DNA of 64,000 bases from Rhizorhabdus dicambivorans (GCF_002355275.1 NZ_CP023449.1:4070001-4134000), one strand, 5' to 3'. Shown: positions 51,091 to 62,904, numbered from the stretch's first letter. Notes: generated by a model from the letters alone, not told the origin. Translations and numbers: made by a program.

Positions 51091-52465
51091 CGACCATCTC
51101 CAGCAGCGGGCGAGCATCCGAGCGCAGTTCGGTCGTCGCGCGCAGATCGCCTCGGCCAAGGCCGAGTCTGTCCAGCCAAATCGCGAACTCAGGAGCGGGC
51201 CTGCATCCCAAGACGTTGCGAGCGAACAGACCATCATGGAAACTGGTGGACTGATAGTTCAGCATGATGTCGTCGGAGCCGGGTATGCCCATGATGAACG
51301 TCACCCCTGCGGCACAGAGTACGGTCAACAGACAGTCCATATCGTCCTGATCCGCCTCGGCATGATTGGTATAACAGATATCCACTCCCATCGGAACGCC
51401 CAGCAGCTTCCCGCAGAAATGGTCTTCCAGACCTGCCCTGATGATCTGCTTCCCATCATATAGATATTCTGGGCCAATAAATCCGACCACGCTATTAACG
51501 AGAAATGGTTCGAACTGCCTGGCCACCGCATAGGCACGCGCTTCCAGCGTTTGTTGGTCCACCCCATGATGCGCGTCCGCGGACAGGCACGACCCCTGCC
51601 CTGTCTCGAAATACATGAACTGACCGCCGGTCGGCGCCCGCCTCAGGCTGCCAGTGGCCTCATGAGCCTCCTGAAGCAGAGCCAGCGATATGCCGAAACT
51701 CTGGTTGGCGCGCTCGGTCCCGGCAATCGATTGGAACGTCAGGTCGATAGGAGCGCCGCGCTCGATGAGCTGCAGACTGTTGGTGACATGCGTCAAAACA
51801 CAGCTTTGTGTAGGGATGGCATATCGCAAGCGGATGTCGTCCAGCAGCCTAAGCAGTCGTTCGACGGTGTTGAGGTTATCGCTTGCCGGGTTGATCCCGA
51901 TCATCGCGTCGCCGGCACCATAGAGCAGACCATCGAGGATGGACGCGGCGACACCGGCTGCGCTGTCGGTCGGATGGTTCGGTTGAAGGCGTATGCCCAT
52001 ATGGCCCCTCAAGCCCATGGTGGTCCGGAATCGTGTGACGATTTCCGCCTTCCGCGCGACCGCGATCAGATCCTGGTTGCGCATGATCTTGCTAACGGCA
52101 GCGATCATTTCAGGCGTGAAGCCACGGGCGACGGCACGAAGCTGCTCGGAGCCCACGTCGCTGGAAAGCAACCAATCTCTCAGCCCACCAACCGTCAGAT
52201 GCCGAACCAGACAAAAGGCGGTTTCATCATGCCCGTCGATGATAAGGCGCGAGACTTCATCCTCCTCATAAGGGATCACCGGCTCCTTGAGAAAGGTATC
52301 GAGGGAAATATTGGCCAAGGCGTACCGCGCCGCTACGCGTTCGGTGGCGGTCCGCGCGGCGACCCCCGCCAGATGGTCGCCCGATCGTTCCGGCGAAGCT
52401 GCCGCCAGCAGATGCTTCAGATCATTAAAGACGTATCGTGTACCACCCAGATCGCTGGAATACAT
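51074..52465 (-). CDS. eutB: Ethanolamine ammonia-lyase large subunit EutB
   Basis: A 463-residue EutB, the catalytic TIM-barrel subunit that uses adenosylcobalamin to turn ethanolamine into acetaldehyde and ammonia. Visible blocks: GDAMIGINPASDN, VLTHVTNSLQLIERGAPIDL (shown as THVTNSLQLIERGAP), FQSIAGTERAN, YFETGQGSCLSADAHHG (key GQGSCLSA) and GVDICYTNHAEADQDDM (shown as CYTNHAEADQDD). The ATG at 52465 is preceded by GGAGAAG. No microcompartment genes, EutA reactivase or cobalamin genes are nearby, so it acts free in the cytosol and depends on cofactor from elsewhere. Confidence 0.93.
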   Translation of the reverse strand: MYSSDLGGTRYVFNDLKHLLAAASPERSGDHLAGVAARTATERVAARYALANISLDTFLKEPVIPYEEDEVSRLIIDGHDETAFCLVRHLTVGGLRDWLLSSDVGSEQLRAVARGFTPEMIAAVSKIMRNQDLIAVARKAEIVTRFRTTMGLRGHMGIRLQPNHPTDSAAGVAASILDGLLYGAGDAMIGINPASDNLNTVERLLRLLDDIRLRYAIPTQSCVLTHVTNSLQLIERGAPIDLTFQSIAGTERANQSFGISLALLQEAHEATGSLRRAPTGGQFMYFETGQGSCLSADAHHGVDQQTLEARAYAVARQFEPFLVNSVVGFIGPEYLYDGKQIIRAGLEDHFCGKLLGVPMGVDICYTNHAEADQDDMDCLLTVLCAAGVTFIMGIPGSDDIMLNYQSTSFHDGLFARNVLGCRPAPEFAIWLDRLGLGRGDLRATTELRSDARPLLEMVDDLGR

Positions 52466-52604
52466 GCTTCTTCTCCACAGAGCCTGTTCGGTAAACATCC
52501 TCTCCAGAGCAGCGGGGCTCGAGGGGTCTGGCTTCTTCAGCCTATGCCCCGCGCCTCCGATATCACCGCACGGCTCCACGTCGCCGACGGATAACCCTAT
52601 ATGC

Positions 52605-53927
52605 TCAATCCCAATCTGATCTCGGCATCGGCAGGCCAATATTCTCCCGAAGCGTCGTACCTTCATATTCCGTCCGGAACTTGCCGCGCCGCTGAAGCTC
52701 GGGAATCACAAGGTCGACGAAGTTCTGGAGGCCGCCCGGGGCGACCCCGCTGAGGACTATGAAGCCATCGCAACCACCATATTCGTGCCACTCGATCATT
52801 CGCTCGGCGATCTGCGGGCCCGTCCCTTTGAAGATCGGATGGCCGAGACCTGGCACGACCTGCCGCACGAACTGGCGGATCGACATCGGGTTCTTCCGGA
52901 TCCGATCGTTGAAAATCTTGCGAACACTGCGGATCATATTGCTCGTTTCGGGCAGGAACGGCATCGGATCATCGAGCGGATGCTGCGATAGATCATATTC
53001 GACCGTCTCGGACAACATGGCCACGCCATGGCTATCGGGGATGAGCGCGTCGAGTTCGGCAATTAACGTATCCGACTCTTCGATCGTCTTTCCGGGGTAG
53101 GCCATGATGCCGCAGAACATTTTCAGCTCTTCCGGTGAGCGGCCATATTTGCCCATACGCCCCTTGATGTCATCGTAAATCGACTTGGCGATGTCCTTGT
53201 CCGTCGCTCCAAAGAAAACGCAGTCGGCGGATTTCGCGGCCAATTCCCTACCGACTTCGGACTGACCGGCGTGGAAGAGCACGGTATGCCCTTGCGGCGA
53301 TCGGGCACAGTTCAACGGCCCCTTCACGCTGAAATGCTCTCCATCATGGTTGAGTTCACGGACGCGATCGGGATTCAAGAAGTGACCGGTGGTCACATCC
53401 TGAACGAAAGCATCGGGCGCCCAGCTGTCCCAGAGGCCAATCGTAACGTCGACGAACTCCGTCGCGCGCCGATATCGCGCGTCATGCTCCATGACCTCCT
53501 GCCCGAAATTATTCGCATCTTCGGGATAGCCCGAGGTTACGATATTCCACCCTGCCCGCCCATGACTGATCAGATCGAGCGAGGCGAATTTGCGCGCGAG
53601 CGTATAGGGTTGTTCGAAGGTCGTCGTAGCCGTTGCGACAAGGCCGATATGCTTGGTCCGCATGGCGGCCGCGGAAAGCAGCGTGAGCGGCTCATAGCCG
53701 CCTGGCCGCGCTGTTGGGGTGTTACGCGCGAACAACTCCCTGTTGTTGAGGTGCTTAACCGAGTTTACGTCGGCCAGAAAATAGGCATCGAACTTTCCGC
53801 GCTCGGCCAGTTCGATCATATGGAGCTGCGCCTCTAGATCGCCCACCGTGTGGTGAAATGCGTCGGGATGACGCCAGCCGCCAAGATGAGCACCGATCGG
53901 AAGGGCAAGTGCTACGAGATGAATCAT
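52605..53927 (-). CDS. NtaA/DmoA-type flavin-dependent monooxygenase (LLM class)
   Basis: A 440-residue bacterial-luciferase-like monooxygenase of the NtaA/SnaA/DmoA group. Typical parts: LPIGAHLGGWRHPD, AERGKFDAYFLAD, EPLTLLSAAAMRTKHIGL, DLISHGRAGWNIVTS and QAGQSEVGRELAA-type text (here FHAGQSEVGRELAAKSAD). It uses FMNH2 from a separate reductase, not encoded here, to oxidise and cleave C-N or C-S bonds, as in nitrilotriacetate or EDTA breakdown. GGAGG precedes the ATG. Between the PQQ dehydrogenase and eutB, it is likely to release the aminoalcohol-like product used by EutBC; inference. Confidence 0.87.
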   Translation of the reverse strand: MIHLVALALPIGAHLGGWRHPDAFHHTVGDLEAQLHMIELAERGKFDAYFLADVNSVKHLNNRELFARNTPTARPGGYEPLTLLSAAAMRTKHIGLVATATTTFEQPYTLARKFASLDLISHGRAGWNIVTSGYPEDANNFGQEVMEHDARYRRATEFVDVTIGLWDSWAPDAFVQDVTTGHFLNPDRVRELNHDGEHFSVKGPLNCARSPQGHTVLFHAGQSEVGRELAAKSADCVFFGATDKDIAKSIYDDIKGRMGKYGRSPEELKMFCGIMAYPGKTIEESDTLIAELDALIPDSHGVAMLSETVEYDLSQHPLDDPMPFLPETSNMIRSVRKIFNDRIRKNPMSIRQFVRQVVPGLGHPIFKGTGPQIAERMIEWHEYGGCDGFIVLSGVAPGGLQNFVDLVIPELQRRGKFRTEYEGTTLRENIGLPMPRSDWD

Positions 53928-54016
53928 ACGACCTCCGGATTTGGCGAAAAGCGCGAATGAACGGCCTCGGGCCGTTATGCCTCCCCATCGACCTTGAAAC
54001 GGTCACTCGCGACATT

Positions 54017-56164
54017 CTATTTTGGATCTGGCGGGCTGGCTGTCGCGAAGCTGAGCGAGGCGACATAGGCCGCGAGCCGTCCGATCTCGGTTTCACTCAG
54101 CATAGTCGAAAAGGATGGCATTCCCCCGCGCCCCTGCGAGATCGTCCGGGCGTTCTTGCCCGCATCACTGGCCTTTTTCAGCGAAGCCCCATAGCCCGTG
54201 CCTTCTCCGGCGGGACCGTGGCAACTCGAGCATACCCGCGTAAAGTCCTCGCGCGCGATGCGCATATCCTCTTCGCCCAAGCCGACCGGTATGGTGACAG
54301 TCTGCGGTCCGTGGTTGCCTGCACCACCCACATCGGCGACCTGCCGAGCAGCAGAGACCGGTTCCAGCTTGCCGTCTAGCGAAAAAAGCCAGAGGCTGTC
54401 CCCCTTCGCGGTTCCGGCAAAAAGATTGCCTGCCGAAAGCGAGACGACATATTGCTTCCCGCGATATTCAAAAACGGTTGCTGGAGCATTAGCCCCCGCT
54501 CCTGTCTGAAATTCCCATAGGAGCTTGCCGTCGCTGCTATCCAGCGCCGTCATTCGGCCATCGTTTCGGCCGACGAACACCAATCCGCCAGCCGTGGCGA
54601 CGGAACCGCTATAACATGCGCCGTTCCATCGCTGCTGCCAGACGAGCCGGTTGGTGGTGACGTCGAGTGCCGCGAACACGCCGAACTCGGGCTGGTCAAT
54701 GAAATGGAACGTGCTGCTTCCCACGAAGAATTGACCGGGGCGCCATCCTCTAGGATCGCCGTCACGATCGCCACCCGTATAATATTGCGCCTTGTCGGTC
54801 GCACAGATGAACATGCGGTTGGTGGTCGGATCGAAGGATGATGGCGGCCAGTTGGCACCACCTCTGGGCGCGGGCTTCATCAGCGCGCCATCGAGCCAGA
54901 AGGGCGTAAATATCTTTCCACCATTTTCGAGTTTGTAGCCTTCGGGGGCGATATCGATCTCTTGTGGGACGAAGGCATCGCCGATCGGATAGGGCTGGGT
55001 GGCGGCGGTCTTCTGCCGTGCATCCTGCGGCACGGGCCGCTCCTCAATGCCGATGAGCGGCTTCCCTGTAATCCGATCGAGAATATAGACCCAGCCTGTT
55101 TTACCCGCGGCTGCGATCCCATGCCGCATCTCATTGTCCACGGTCGCATCGAACAGGATGACCGGATTGGTCATGTCATAGTCCCAGATGTCGTGATGCA
55201 CGGCTTGAAAGTGCCACCGATAACGCCCCGTCTTCGCCTCGACCGCGACAACGGAATTCGCGTAGAGGTTGTCACCCGCGCGAGGCGCCCCGTTGAAATA
55301 ACTGCCAGGACCGGACGTTCCGAAATAGATCAGGCCGAGCTTCGGATCGACCGCGGGGGTCATCCAGACATTTGCACCGCCATATTGCCAGAAATCATTG
55401 TCTGCCGGCCAAGTGTCATGGCCGGGCTCCCCCGGTCCGGGGACGGTATAGAAGGTCCACACCGGCTTTCCGCTCTTCGCATCATAGGCCTTGACGCGGC
55501 CTCGCGAACTTCGCGCCGACCCACCGAAGCCGGTGATGATCAGGCCGTCATAATAGAGCGGCGCGCCGGTGATCGTGTAACCATCTTGCCAGCGCTCGGC
55601 CTGTACCGACCAGGCGATCTTGCCTGTCGCTTGGTCCAGGGCTACGAGTTTGCCATCGAGCTGCCCGACATAGACGCGCCCCTCTCCGATCGCGACACCA
55701 CGGCTCGCCCAACCGCAGCATACCGCCGTCGCGATCTTGGGATCGAGCTGGGCGACATATTTCCACAGCGTTTTACCGGTTTCGACGCTGACGGCGAACA
55801 CATCGTCCGCACCGGTAACGACGTAGATTACCCCATCATGGACGATGGGCTGCGCCTCTCCGGAATATTGCGGGCCGATCCCCGAGCCATCGAGATGCTT
55901 CTCCCATACGCCGCGCAGTTTGGAGACGTTTTGCCGGTTGATTTCGGTGAGCGACGAGTAACGTTGATTGAAGATATTGCCGCCCGGCGTCAGCCAGTTC
56001 GCCGCGGGTGCCTTCACGAGCGTGCCAGCCTTCAACGCCTCGATCCGGGGGGGCTGCTTCGGTTCCACGCCGTAGCCTCGGGCACATAACGAAACACCGG
56101 CGATAGCAGCCAACAGCCAGACGGCGGCACGCGATGATTTCATCCTTGTTGCGCTTGACGGCAT
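54017..56164 (-). CDS. PQQ-dependent alcohol dehydrogenase with cytochrome c domain (quinohemoprotein)
   Basis: A 715-residue periplasmic quinohemoprotein. A signal peptide (about 8-32, AVWLLAAIAGVSLCARG) is followed by an eight-bladed propeller with the adjacent disulfide cysteines AVCCGWASRG, tryptophan-docking repeats such as VYVGQLDGKLVALDQATGKI (shown partly), and the active-site HHDIWDYDMTN. A C-terminal cytochrome c domain has CSSCHGP near 645 and a likely Met ligand in GGMPSF. Its ATG lies one base after the amidohydrolase stop, so translation is coupled. It oxidises primary or secondary alcohols or aminoalcohols; substrate unknown. PQQ synthesis genes are not in the window. Confidence 0.9.
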   Translation of the reverse strand: MPSSATRMKSSRAAVWLLAAIAGVSLCARGYGVEPKQPPRIEALKAGTLVKAPAANWLTPGGNIFNQRYSSLTEINRQNVSKLRGVWEKHLDGSGIGPQYSGEAQPIVHDGVIYVVTGADDVFAVSVETGKTLWKYVAQLDPKIATAVCCGWASRGVAIGEGRVYVGQLDGKLVALDQATGKIAWSVQAERWQDGYTITGAPLYYDGLIITGFGGSARSSRGRVKAYDAKSGKPVWTFYTVPGPGEPGHDTWPADNDFWQYGGANVWMTPAVDPKLGLIYFGTSGPGSYFNGAPRAGDNLYANSVVAVEAKTGRYRWHFQAVHHDIWDYDMTNPVILFDATVDNEMRHGIAAAGKTGWVYILDRITGKPLIGIEERPVPQDARQKTAATQPYPIGDAFVPQEIDIAPEGYKLENGGKIFTPFWLDGALMKPAPRGGANWPPSSFDPTTNRMFICATDKAQYYTGGDRDGDPRGWRPGQFFVGSSTFHFIDQPEFGVFAALDVTTNRLVWQQRWNGACYSGSVATAGGLVFVGRNDGRMTALDSSDGKLLWEFQTGAGANAPATVFEYRGKQYVVSLSAGNLFAGTAKGDSLWLFSLDGKLEPVSAARQVADVGGAGNHGPQTVTIPVGLGEEDMRIAREDFTRVCSSCHGPAGEGTGYGASLKKASDAGKNARTISQGRGGMPSFSTMLSETEIGRLAAYVASLSFATASPPDPK

Positions 56165-56165
56165 A

Positions 56166-57593
56166 TCAGGCCGCCTGACCATCTGCCGCAGCCATGCGGC
56201 TGCTCAATCGCCCGTAAAGCTCCTCGGTCGAAAGGTCGAAGCCGCCTTGTTTCGCGGCTTCGGTACGAACGTGACGAGACGTCTGTTCGAGCAGGGCACA
56301 GGCGCGCCTTTCATCGGCCAGAAGGCGGCCATCGCGTTTGACGACACGACCTCTCACCAGGACCGTGTCCACGACATGCGTTCCAGCCTGCTGGACGACC
56401 GTCGCGCTGGGGTTGCCGCGATCCCAACCGACCATTGCGATTCCGTCTGCGCGAAGGAGGACGACATCCGCGTCCTTTCCAGGCGTCAGCGATCCGATGC
56501 GGTCCTGCAGTCCGACAGCGCGCGCGCCGCCCATCGTACCCCAATAGAGCGCCTCGGCGCAGTCGATGCCCGTCCGCGAATACAGCGCACCAGCATGGGG
56601 AGCTGCGAGTTTGGCACGCTCGATCTGGAGCGCCATGCGCATCTGGGTGAACAGGTCACCACTATTGTTCGCAGTGATGTCGACGCCGATGCTGATGTTG
56701 ACGCCGGTAGCCTTTGCGGCCGTAATCGGCGGCATGTTCATGCCCATCTGCAATTCGGTTTCCGGCGTGAACGACACGTTGACGCCGGCTTCGCCCAAGC
56801 GCTGCCACTCGCTTTCCTTGGTGTAACCCATATGGACCAGGGTGAGGTCCGGCCCGAGCAGTCCGAACCCGTCTATGAGTTCCACCTCGCCAGGATATTC
56901 GCCATCGCCAACGGTGTAGCCATTGGCGTGGACGAAGATCGGCGCGCCGAAATGCCTGGCCAGTTCGAAGCTTTTCACGACCGAATCCCGACTGGTCGGC
57001 CAATAGGCCATCTCTTCGGGACATACGCCCAGAGTGACGAGCTCACCGGGTGCACTGAATTGCCGCGTGCCGAAATCCTCCAGAAAAGCTAGCCGCGACT
57101 GCATGTCCGCAAAGCCCGACCGCGCCGGCAGGGTCTGGTTGAAACTATAGCACCAGATCGCACGCACGCCTGAATCGCGAAGGCCCTGCACGGCCTGCTC
57201 AGCATGTTCCGGGCTGATGACGTTGTGACAATAATCGGCGACCGTGGTGACGCCCGCGTTGAGCGCCTCAAGCCCGCCCTGCAGCGACGTGGCGTACATG
57301 TCCTGCGGGCGGAGACATGTCGAAGCGAGAACCAGCATGTTGCCGGCAAAGTCCAACAACGCCCAGTCGGCGGTAGAAGAGCGCAGGGCTCCTTCCCAGA
57401 AATGCCTGTGCGTATCGACGAAACCGGGAATGGCGATGCAGCCAGTAGCGTCGATCGGTTCAGCACCTTCGGCTTCTATCGAGATCCCGACAGCGCTGAT
57501 GACTCCGTTTTCGATCAAGATGTCCCCGCCGTCGATATCTCCGATCGATGGGTCTACCGAGACGACGAAAGCATGCTTGATCAGTGTCTTCAC
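56166..57593 (-). CDS. Amidohydrolase, ATZ/TRZ-like (module 2)
   Basis: A 475-residue paralogue of the enzyme at 44087: same start KTLIKHAFVVSVDPSIGD, metal site PGFVDTHRHFWEG, TTVADYCHNVISPEHA, HANGY, LVHMGYT and GVDITANNSGDLF. The GTG at 57593 follows AGAGG and matches the start of the other copy; the longer upstream frame has no homologous part. Differences concentrate between about 95 and 235 (for example CPEEMAYWPTS against CPQEIGGWQKD), where substrate contacts are expected, suggesting related but different substrates. Second gene of the module-2 operon. Confidence 0.87.
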   Translation of the reverse strand: MKTLIKHAFVVSVDPSIGDIDGGDILIENGVISAVGISIEAEGAEPIDATGCIAIPGFVDTHRHFWEGALRSSTADWALLDFAGNMLVLASTCLRPQDMYATSLQGGLEALNAGVTTVADYCHNVISPEHAEQAVQGLRDSGVRAIWCYSFNQTLPARSGFADMQSRLAFLEDFGTRQFSAPGELVTLGVCPEEMAYWPTSRDSVVKSFELARHFGAPIFVHANGYTVGDGEYPGEVELIDGFGLLGPDLTLVHMGYTKESEWQRLGEAGVNVSFTPETELQMGMNMPPITAAKATGVNISIGVDITANNSGDLFTQMRMALQIERAKLAAPHAGALYSRTGIDCAEALYWGTMGGARAVGLQDRIGSLTPGKDADVVLLRADGIAMVGWDRGNPSATVVQQAGTHVVDTVLVRGRVVKRDGRLLADERRACALLEQTSRHVRTEAAKQGGFDLSTEELYGRLSSRMAAADGQAA

Positions 57594-57672
57594 GCGAGCC
57601 TCTTTTGAAATAAACTCGGCCATTTCTCGACGGGACCAGCCCGCCAATCCGAAGCCGGTTCGAAAAGCGGAG

Positions 57673-57705
57673 CTGGAGCGTAGCGGTGTCTCCGCCACGC
57701 TCCAG
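57673..57705. repeat. Intercistronic hairpin between TonB receptor 2 and amidohydrolase 2
   Basis: A stem CTGGAGCGT (57673-57681) with ACGCTCCAG (57697-57705), 9 bp perfect, continued by an inner CGG/CCG pairing. No T-run. It matches in position, but not in sequence, the hairpin at 44044-44069. Confidence 0.5.
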
Positions 57706-57725
57706 TTCGAGTAGTTTAAAGACGT

Positions 57726-59915
<2,190 letters not shown>

Positions 59916-59985
59916 CCCTACCCCTCTCCATGTTGCGTATTTTTTGTTTTGCGATGGCCGCACAGATGCCGTAGTCGACCTATGA

Positions 59986-60014
59986 TTATCGCTAAATGGA
60001 GATATTATCGATAA
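59986..60014. promoter_or_regulatory. Tandem TTATCGATAA-type operators, TonB receptor 2 / tetR 2 divergent promoter
   Basis: TTATCGCTAA (9 of 10) at 59986-59995 and the perfect palindrome TTATCGATAA at 60005-60014, 19 bases apart. They lie 71-99 bases upstream of the receptor ATG. An AT-rich surrounding supports a promoter here. Confidence 0.6.
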
Positions 60015-60184
60015 ATATGCATCTGTCTACGAATTTTTATGCAGACGTCCAAAGCCTGCGATTACAGGTTACTCAATGATGTGACGCTATACCCGGTTAC
60101 CGATCGGAGCGAAATCTGCTCTGCACGGCTGGCCGGAACACATAGACGCTCCACCTCGGCGACACTCTGGCGCGAAAAGGGCAA

Positions 60185-60832
60185 ATGAAAGCTGACTCTA
60201 ATCCGGAACCTCAGGTCGGTGCGCCGCGCGACCGCATATTGCGTGCGGCGGAACATCTCTTCGCGGTCAAGGGCTTGCACGGTGCAGGACTGCGGGAGAT
60301 TGCTCGAGAGGCCGACGTCAACGTCAATTTAATCACATATTACTTCAGGACAAAGGAAGAGCTCTACCTGCAGGTATACCAGGTTCGCTCTCTGCAAATT
60401 AACGGCTTGCGTGAAAAGCTGCTTGAACAACTGGATTTGAAATACTCCCCCGCCTCACCGCCAGTAGCCGAGATTCTCCGGGCATTCGTGCATCCCTTTT
60501 TCGACCTTAAGGCAAAAAGTCCGGATGTTTGGACCAACGTCGTGCATTCTTACATGCGCGAGATCGGCACCGACGTCTGGCGCACCATCAATGAGAGTTC
60601 GCTGCAACCGGCGGTGCGCCGCTTCACGACCGTGCTCCATCGTTCGCTGCCCTCCGCGCAGCGCAGCGACATCGTGTTCATCCTAGGAATGGCGGCCTAC
60701 AGTTCGCTCATCGGCGCCGCTCCCAGCGATCCAGCGTTGATCGATGATGGTCTTCCGCGGAACCTCCCGCTGGCCGAAATAGAAGATAAGCTGGTTCTGG
60801 CACTGACTGCAGCCGCTCACGCGCTCTCGTGA
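60185..60832 (+). CDS. TetR-family regulator (module 2)
   Basis: A 215-residue TetR regulator with helix-turn-helix at about 14-60: RILRAAEHLFAVKGLHG, EADVNVNLITYYFRTK and KEELYLQVY. It resembles the regulator at 41027 in the recognition region (NLISYHF against NLITYYF) and in its C-terminal domain, consistent with a shared origin. Divergent from TonB receptor 2. AAAAGGGC precedes the ATG. It probably controls module 2 together with, or against, the GntR protein. Confidence 0.85.
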   Translation: MKADSNPEPQVGAPRDRILRAAEHLFAVKGLHGAGLREIAREADVNVNLITYYFRTKEELYLQVYQVRSLQINGLREKLLEQLDLKYSPASPPVAEILRAFVHPFFDLKAKSPDVWTNVVHSYMREIGTDVWRTINESSLQPAVRRFTTVLHRSLPSAQRSDIVFILGMAAYSSLIGAAPSDPALIDDGLPRNLPLAEIEDKLVLALTAAAHALS

Positions 60833-61093
60833 ATACCGGCGGTCGGGATTGAGGGGTGTTGCGTCGTCCAGATCAACCGCAGTTGGTCGGAACAGACCGC
60901 AAGCCTGTGCGGCGACGATTAAAGAAGACGTCTAAACGCCCCCCGTTAGATCGATGGGCCCCAGCAACCTGCGGCTAGAAGGTTCTCAGGATTAGGCGCT
61001 TTCGAACTCGCGATCGACGCGAGACGATCCACCGACGGACATCTTTGCGATTCTCCGCTGTGTGCGGGAGCTCCGAAGCATGACTTAAATGGT

Positions 61094-61107
61094 AAGAGGT
61101 ATTTCTT
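61094..61107. promoter_or_regulatory. Candidate TetR-type operator, copy 3
   Basis: AAGAGGTATTTCTT, inverted repeat AAGA-6-TCTT, same architecture as 41705-41718. It lies 320 bases before the MFS gene; a looser copy of its GGTATC core overlaps the MFS promoter at 61339-61344. Confidence 0.35.
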
Positions 61108-61320
61108 TAGGACCCACCGCCATAGGCCCAGCGGTGGACGTCGGGGCCCGCTCCGCGCCGAATACTCAATTCTGCCGATAGCGGATCGAAGACAGCGACG
61201 CCGCTCAAGTGGGTTTTATCCTTGGGATTTTGCGGATTGCGTCATATCAAAGCGATATTTCCAAGCCGACGATGCGTTGGCGTTTCGATGCGGTGTTGGT
61301 AGGTTATCCCGCCATCACTG

Positions 61321-61350
61321 TTGTCATCACACAAAATAGGTATCTATATA
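61321..61350 (+). promoter_or_regulatory. Sigma-70-like promoter of the MFS gene
   Basis: TTGTCA at 61321-61326 and TATATA at 61345-61350 with an 18-base spacer, 77 bases upstream of the GTG start, in locally A+T-rich DNA. Confidence 0.4.
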
Positions 61351-61426
61351 GCATTGATTGAGCGACCGGGTTGCAGCCGGAGTTTGGATATGGCGGGCCG
61401 TCATCGGCTAGCAAGGGAGCAAACTG

Positions 61427-62812
61427 GTGAACAAGGCTGATGTTGAGCAGGTCCAAAAGCTCGAGAACTGCGATCCGCCCTACCCCTCTTCTAGCGCTGT
61501 TGGATACACCGTCGGGGTCCTGACCATCGGCTTCGTCGTCGCCTATCTCGATCGCCAAGTCATATCGATCCTGTTGGAGCCGATAAGGTTATCCTTGGGC
61601 CTGACCGATACGCAGCTCAGTTTAGTGCAGGGTTTCGCTTTCTCGCTATTCTTCGTCTTGGCGGGCATTCCAATCGGCCGTTTGGTCGACAGGGCAAATC
61701 GTCGCAACGTGCTGATCGGCGGCCTGATATGCTGGACGGCCGCGACGTTCGCCTGTGGTTTGGCGCAGAACTTCTGGCAGTTGTTCCTCGCGCGGATGCT
61801 CGTCGGTATCGGAGAAGCCTGCCTCGCACCTACCGGTTATTCGATCGTTGCCGACATCGTGCGCCCCGGGCGGCGTGGATTAGCGATGGGATTTCTGACC
61901 GGAGGCACCGCTGTCGGCGCCGCCGGCTCGATCTTCATTGGCGGACTGCTCCTGGAAATGTTTGCAGAAGGCCTCCATATCGCACCCCTGGGCCATGTAG
62001 CCTCATGGCAAATCGTGTTCTTCCTGGTCAGCCTGCCGGGCGTCCCGCTTATCCTGATGCTCTTCACGGTCGCCGAACCGGCCCGACGCGAGAAGGTCGC
62101 CATCGGACCCTCGGATGCCACTTTCGTTCAGTTCGTCCGCCGCCACCCCGCTGGTTTCGGCCTCACATTCGCGGCTTTCGCCTCCAATTTGATATGCGGG
62201 ATCGCCACCATGGTTTGGATACCGGTCGTTCTGATGCGAATCTACAAGGTCCCGGCTGTCGAGCTCGGCGCCACCATCGGCGCGCTCATGCTGGTCGTTG
62301 GCGGTCTGGCTTCGACGATAGGGGGGGCCGCCGGCGACTGGCTGCAAACGCGGGCTCCATCCATTGGCAGGCTGGGCGTGCCGTTGTTGGCGTTCCCGCT
62401 GCTGATCTTGCTAGCGCTGTTCTGGTATTTCGTGGAGGGTGCGACGCCGACGATCATATATTACGGCTTGTCGTGCGGCTTGGTCGGATCGATAATCAAC
62501 GGATCGTCTTTTTCCGCGATCAACCAGATGGTGCCGAACAATATGCGCGGCCAGGCGGTAACCGCCTTTCTCGTTGTCGGCAATTTCGCCGGCCTAGGGC
62601 TAGCGCCAACCGCCGTGGCACTTGTCACGGATTATGTGTTGAAGGATCCGATGCAGGTTCAGCTTTCGGTGATCCTGGTGGCGATACCCGCGCAGATGAC
62701 CGGTCTACTGCTCACCCTTCTTGCGCTGAAGCCTTATCGTCGCACATGTGAAGCGGCCGCTGCCATGACGCAGGCGTCGACTGCTATGGTTGGTTCTACA
62801 AAGCCGATATAA
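61427..62812 (+). CDS. MFS transporter
   Basis: A 461-residue major facilitator superfamily transporter with about 12 membrane segments. The N-terminal motif YLDRQVISILLEPIR and the loop 2-3 motif GRLVDRANRRNVL are typical of the sphingomonad MFS proteins accompanying aromatic and xenobiotic catabolic genes (Spinster-like). The GTG at 61427 follows AAGGGAGC. Likely imports the substrate or an intermediate across the inner membrane, complementing the TonB receptors. Confidence 0.87.
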   Translation: MNKADVEQVQKLENCDPPYPSSSAVGYTVGVLTIGFVVAYLDRQVISILLEPIRLSLGLTDTQLSLVQGFAFSLFFVLAGIPIGRLVDRANRRNVLIGGLICWTAATFACGLAQNFWQLFLARMLVGIGEACLAPTGYSIVADIVRPGRRGLAMGFLTGGTAVGAAGSIFIGGLLLEMFAEGLHIAPLGHVASWQIVFFLVSLPGVPLILMLFTVAEPARREKVAIGPSDATFVQFVRRHPAGFGLTFAAFASNLICGIATMVWIPVVLMRIYKVPAVELGATIGALMLVVGGLASTIGGAAGDWLQTRAPSIGRLGVPLLAFPLLILLALFWYFVEGATPTIIYYGLSCGLVGSIINGSSFSAINQMVPNNMRGQAVTAFLVVGNFAGLGLAPTAVALVTDYVLKDPMQVQLSVILVAIPAQMTGLLLTLLALKPYRRTCEAAAAMTQASTAMVGSTKPI

Positions 62813-62904
62813 GGCCGGCTTTCAGCCATGGTCCGGAAGCGGCCAGAAAAATGCTTCGCTGGATCGCGGGTACGTCAGCAGCCTCAGCGGACCATACGCA
62901 CGCT

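Larger units (their letters stand above)
60833..61426. other. 594-base intergenic region between tetR 2 and the MFS gene
   Basis: No gene is supported on either strand. It contains an AGACGTCTAAA sequence (60926-60936), a candidate TetR-type operator (61094-61107) and a sigma-70-like promoter (61321-61350) reading into the transporter gene. It is long for this compact region and may be the site of an old insertion or deletion. Confidence 0.5.

Noticed and set aside
51551-52594. A 347-codon plus-strand frame opposite eutB
   Set aside because: Shadow of eutB, which has all its conserved blocks.
54962-56089. A 375-codon plus-strand frame opposite the PQQ dehydrogenase gene
   Set aside because: Shadow frame; the minus-strand gene has the PQQ and haem-binding motifs.
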